Shown here one piece after another: positions 14,801 through 16,089 of a stretch of 16,089 bases of DNA. How positions within the stretch are numbered: the first letter of the stretch is position 1; the number at the start of each line of letters is the position of its first letter. The DNA is taken from assembly GCA_009776625.1 (NCBI GenBank), contig WRNL01000022.1, forward strand, positions 1 to 16,089. The letters are read 5' to 3'. Position numbers and translations under genes: made by a program. A model generated the notes under the pieces. That model was not told the DNA's origin. It searched no databases and saw nothing but the letters and a program-made list of their open reading frames with translations. The DNA is from Methanomassiliicoccaceae archaeon (GTDB taxonomy: Archaea; Thermoplasmatota; Thermoplasmata; Methanomassiliicoccales; Methanomethylophilaceae).

Positions 14801-16089
14801 GACGGGACCGTCACGAGCGACCCGGTGTAGTAGTACCTGACCTCGATGACCCACTTCGCGGTGAGCGTCACGTCGCCTTTGACCAACGGGCCGGCGACGG
14901 CGTCCCCGTCCTTGTCGGCGAGCATCAAGGCCCCGTCGTACCATCCTTTGAACGTCCTGTCTTTGTCTGTGTTGTAATCGGGCGCGGCGAAGGGGCCCAG
15001 CATCGTGAAGGGCGTGTTCTCGTCGACGCCCGTTATCACGGCGGGGTCCGCCGTCGTCCCCGCATCGGCGTCCGCCGCGTCGACGTTCACGTCGAAGCTC
15101 ACGTCCGCCAGCCACCTTATGTACGCGGTGCTGTTCGCAGGGGAGACGGCATCGCCGAGGTCCCATTTCACCGGGGCGCCGTTGACGTAGTCCGGCGCGG
15201 TTCCGCCGACGCCCATGTACCACGCCGCGTCGGGCGCGCCCGGCGAGAGCCCGTAGCCGCCCGGCATATAGTACAGCCCCGCCTTCGACGGGTCGACATA
15301 GCTGCCGCTCCAGACGTCATAGAGGCTGTCGAGGAACCTCTGCAGCACGTCGCCGAAGGTGTCGGATGACATATACGTCACATATCCCAGCGCAGGGAAG
15401 CCGCCCATCATGTTGAAGGCGAAGATGCTCCCGAACGCAGGGGTCAGCGTCACGCTGTACGTGTACTCGACGCTCGCGTCGTACCATGCGTACGGAGTGG
15501 CGCTCGCGTCGTACCATGCGGAGGGCGGGCCCCCGTCGCGGGTGATGTTCGGCATGTCCGCCACGCTGAACGCCGTTCCCTCCAACACGGAGAACCCGTC
15601 GGAGGCCGGCGCCCATGGGGCCGCCCCGTCCAGTATCCCGGCCTGCCCTCCCGCGTCGAAGGACACGGCCAGCCCCCATCCGGCGATCAGCCTGACGTTC
15701 TTCACGACGGCTGTAGCCGAGGGGGACGCCGCGTAAACAGGGTCGGCCGCCGACGGCAGCGTGCTGCCGTCGGCGGTCACGAACCAGCCCATGAAGATCA
15801 TGCCCGCGCCTTTCGCGTCGTCTTTCGTTATGTCGCCGGCGGAGCTGTTCACCGCAGGCATCCTGCCATGCACCGTACCGAACGGCGCGCCGTCGAAGTA
15901 TGTCGGCTGGGACACCGGGACGTGGACCGCATACGGCGTCGACGTGTCGATCACTCCCGCTCCGTCAGAGCCGCCGTTGAAATAGAACTCGACGGTCGCC
16001 GAGTACAGGGCGATGAGGGACATGTTGCTCCCGACCGCCGTCCCCGGCTCCAGCCTCTTCAGGGCGGGGTATATGTTCTGGTACGGCGC
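11884..16089 (-). CDS. Giant adhesin-like surface protein, paralogue; N-terminal part beyond window
   Basis: The frame is open to the right edge: 1401 residues are visible, beginning APYQNIYPALKRLEPG, so the Met at 16023 is internal and the true start lies outside. The visible part matches residues from about 1115 to the end of the neighbouring giant protein: twelve Flg_new-type modules in the same order (for example FMGWF...LIAGW, FKGWY...LTAKW, FVGWF, FIGWL...LTAGW, FVSWF...LTAGY, FSGWDDG, FAGWYDGG...LTARW), the GPDGIPGTGDE loop, the membrane-proximal domain and three C-terminal helices, with a longer acidic tail (EEGAEEGVRT). The visible ectodomain has no cysteine; the only one is in the first membrane helix. 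If the N-terminus matches its neighbour, the start would be about 3.3 kb right of the edge, but it could differ. An adhesin role is inferred from domain content. Confidence 0.92.
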   Translation of the reverse strand, partial: APYQNIYPALKRLEPGTAVGSNMSLIALYSATVEFYFNGGSDGAGVIDTSTPYAVHVPVSQPTYFDGAPFGTVHGRMPAVNSSAGDITKDDAKGAGMIFMGWFVTADGSTLPSAADPVYAASPSATAVVKNVRLIAGWGLAVSFDAGGQAGILDGAAPWAPASDGFSVLEGTAFSVADMPNITRDGGPPSAWYDASATPYAWYDASVEYTYSVTLTPAFGSIFAFNMMGGFPALGYVTYMSSDTFGDVLQRFLDSLYDVWSGSYVDPSKAGLYYMPGGYGLSPGAPDAAWYMGVGGTAPDYVNGAPVKWDLGDAVSPANSTAYIRWLADVSFDVNVDAADADAGTTADPAVITGVDENTPFTMLGPFAAPDYNTDKDRTFKGWYDGALMLADKDGDAVAGPLVKGDVTLTAKWVIEVRYYYTGSLVTVPSGAVQGSDADGDYIIVEVGADNYAAAPTLAKAGFTPNNVMWFEGGWDAPAPTYLTVVLPTHTLPGNYDPRVDEVLKNKMVHGVWYAKVEFITDPSIGGGFFSSTKYMMEGLDLMDLLDELRLSDPDEDLDPFRGDPMRTDWIFVGWFHRTYVTVPLGYNDVGEQYFRTDFDYGSPANPPSVHSTTIMGDVVLYSEHVVEVRFEAGYEPSDPIKTRWLRVNMPIPESGKRFTPMPDRPGATFIGWLDMSSGKSYSEYKTDLPNGELVLHSMTLTAGWLVEVRFYDMAQYLADGLVPSVHGNIVMADGPDGIPGTGDEYLEMPAGTRLREFIAVDPSQAGKMFVSWFMEQGTPDGIYAAGDVLLGINDAVTSDTVLTAGYGFELSFDTKGGTPSSMPGMRVIEGQSADLPERPAKGRLTFSGWDDGSGLFGAGATVTPTSNTMYSARWTVTVVVYDAVSMSPVATLEWDEDAGPPAVGPTTAVSPEYDNRVVSLTLSTAAGSVTVEKFIDRYDPSTQGWARYSSVLSGWMDPATGATWGPDMAGLFGSATDSAAVFAVWEERVRMYDGGGSSWTGYVDTGTHLLAALAASGLAASGWADASNPTSPVNPDTLRIRDSMDLVAVRYITLTLDANGGTPRTQTFPDIVAGTMLGAAPAVEPTRSGMFFAGWYDGGTRYSFTDKLFQDTSLTARWQSTPPETHTIFATAYNDATVSPQGMIRVMAGDSVTFEFHASAGNAPKVLIDGEEVSAASPYTFSNVRASHSIEVSSDGALRDVSGLLTVNVNGRGEVLYSIDGGSHFAPYVSPLPLFGGAEYVLKAVPGKSSKFIGWGGDASGSEMLVTVVPNGKSDMSVDANFEGVTGAGPIAALGGGGLAIANLLCMIAAVALAAAALAIAQGRGREEDGAGRGSRMAAVVLALVSVALFLLTQGLDGTYVPTDEWTLAMAALAFATAVLALIGVRRGHVEEGAEEGVRT
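15471..15520. repeat. 20-bp exact direct repeat inside the upstream giant gene
   Basis: CGCTCGCGTCGTACCATGCG occurs at 15471-15490 and again at 15501-15520, a 30-bp period. It encodes the doubled WYDAS in WYDASATPYAWYDAS. At the same place the paralogue has WYDAVSSPYKWFMNG, so only the first copy is ancestral-looking. It is best read as a recent in-frame local duplication or conversion. Confidence 0.85.

Overview
The window looks archaeal, most likely from a methanogen of the Methanomassiliicoccales (Thermoplasmatota), probably from a gut or similar community. This rests on TATA-type promoters in front of genes, one of them leaderless; a type II (archaeal/eukaryotic) methionine aminopeptidase; a tRNA-Leu(CAA) without encoded CCA visible; high coding GC with AT-rich spacers; and very large adhesin-like surface proteins of the kind known from gut members of that order. 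The six protein genes whose ends are visible stop at TGA or TAA, never TAG, which fits a pyrrolysine-using lineage but is weak evidence. All genes lie on the minus strand, so transcription runs from high to low coordinates.

Region 1 (1-2310) is housekeeping. A three-gene, translationally coupled operon (MBL-fold hydrolase, Sua5/YrdC threonylcarbamoyl-AMP synthase, type II methionine aminopeptidase) has overlapping start/stop codons (ATGA and ATGCTGA). It is followed by a tRNA-Leu(CAA) gene that runs off the left edge and has its own TATA-like box. The last two proteins act in tRNA modification and in nascent-protein maturation.

Region 2 (2382-3971) holds an orphan AAA+/DUF4143-type ATPase. 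Its promoter carries a 23-bp tandem repeat array just upstream of the TATA box, a candidate operator.

Region 3 (3972-16089) is three quarters of the window. It holds two tandem paralogous giant surface proteins. The downstream copy (3972-11492) is complete at 2506 aa: signal peptide, about 16 BspA-type leucine-rich repeats, a calcium-binding-like loop, about 16 InlB-B/Flg_new (Listeria-Bacteroides) beta modules, a membrane-proximal domain and three C-terminal membrane helices. The upstream copy (11884 to the right edge) is truncated by the window but matches the last ~1390 residues of its neighbour module for module. Both genes end with a GC hairpin and a T tract. The 391-bp spacer between them has two terminator-like hairpins, two TATA boxes and a long structured 5' leader.

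The best candidates for something undescribed are the shared C-terminal three-helix anchor, with a near-invariant outward-facing LTQGxxGTYVPxDEW motif; the structured leader in front of the complete giant gene; and the 23-bp repeat array at the ATPase promoter.
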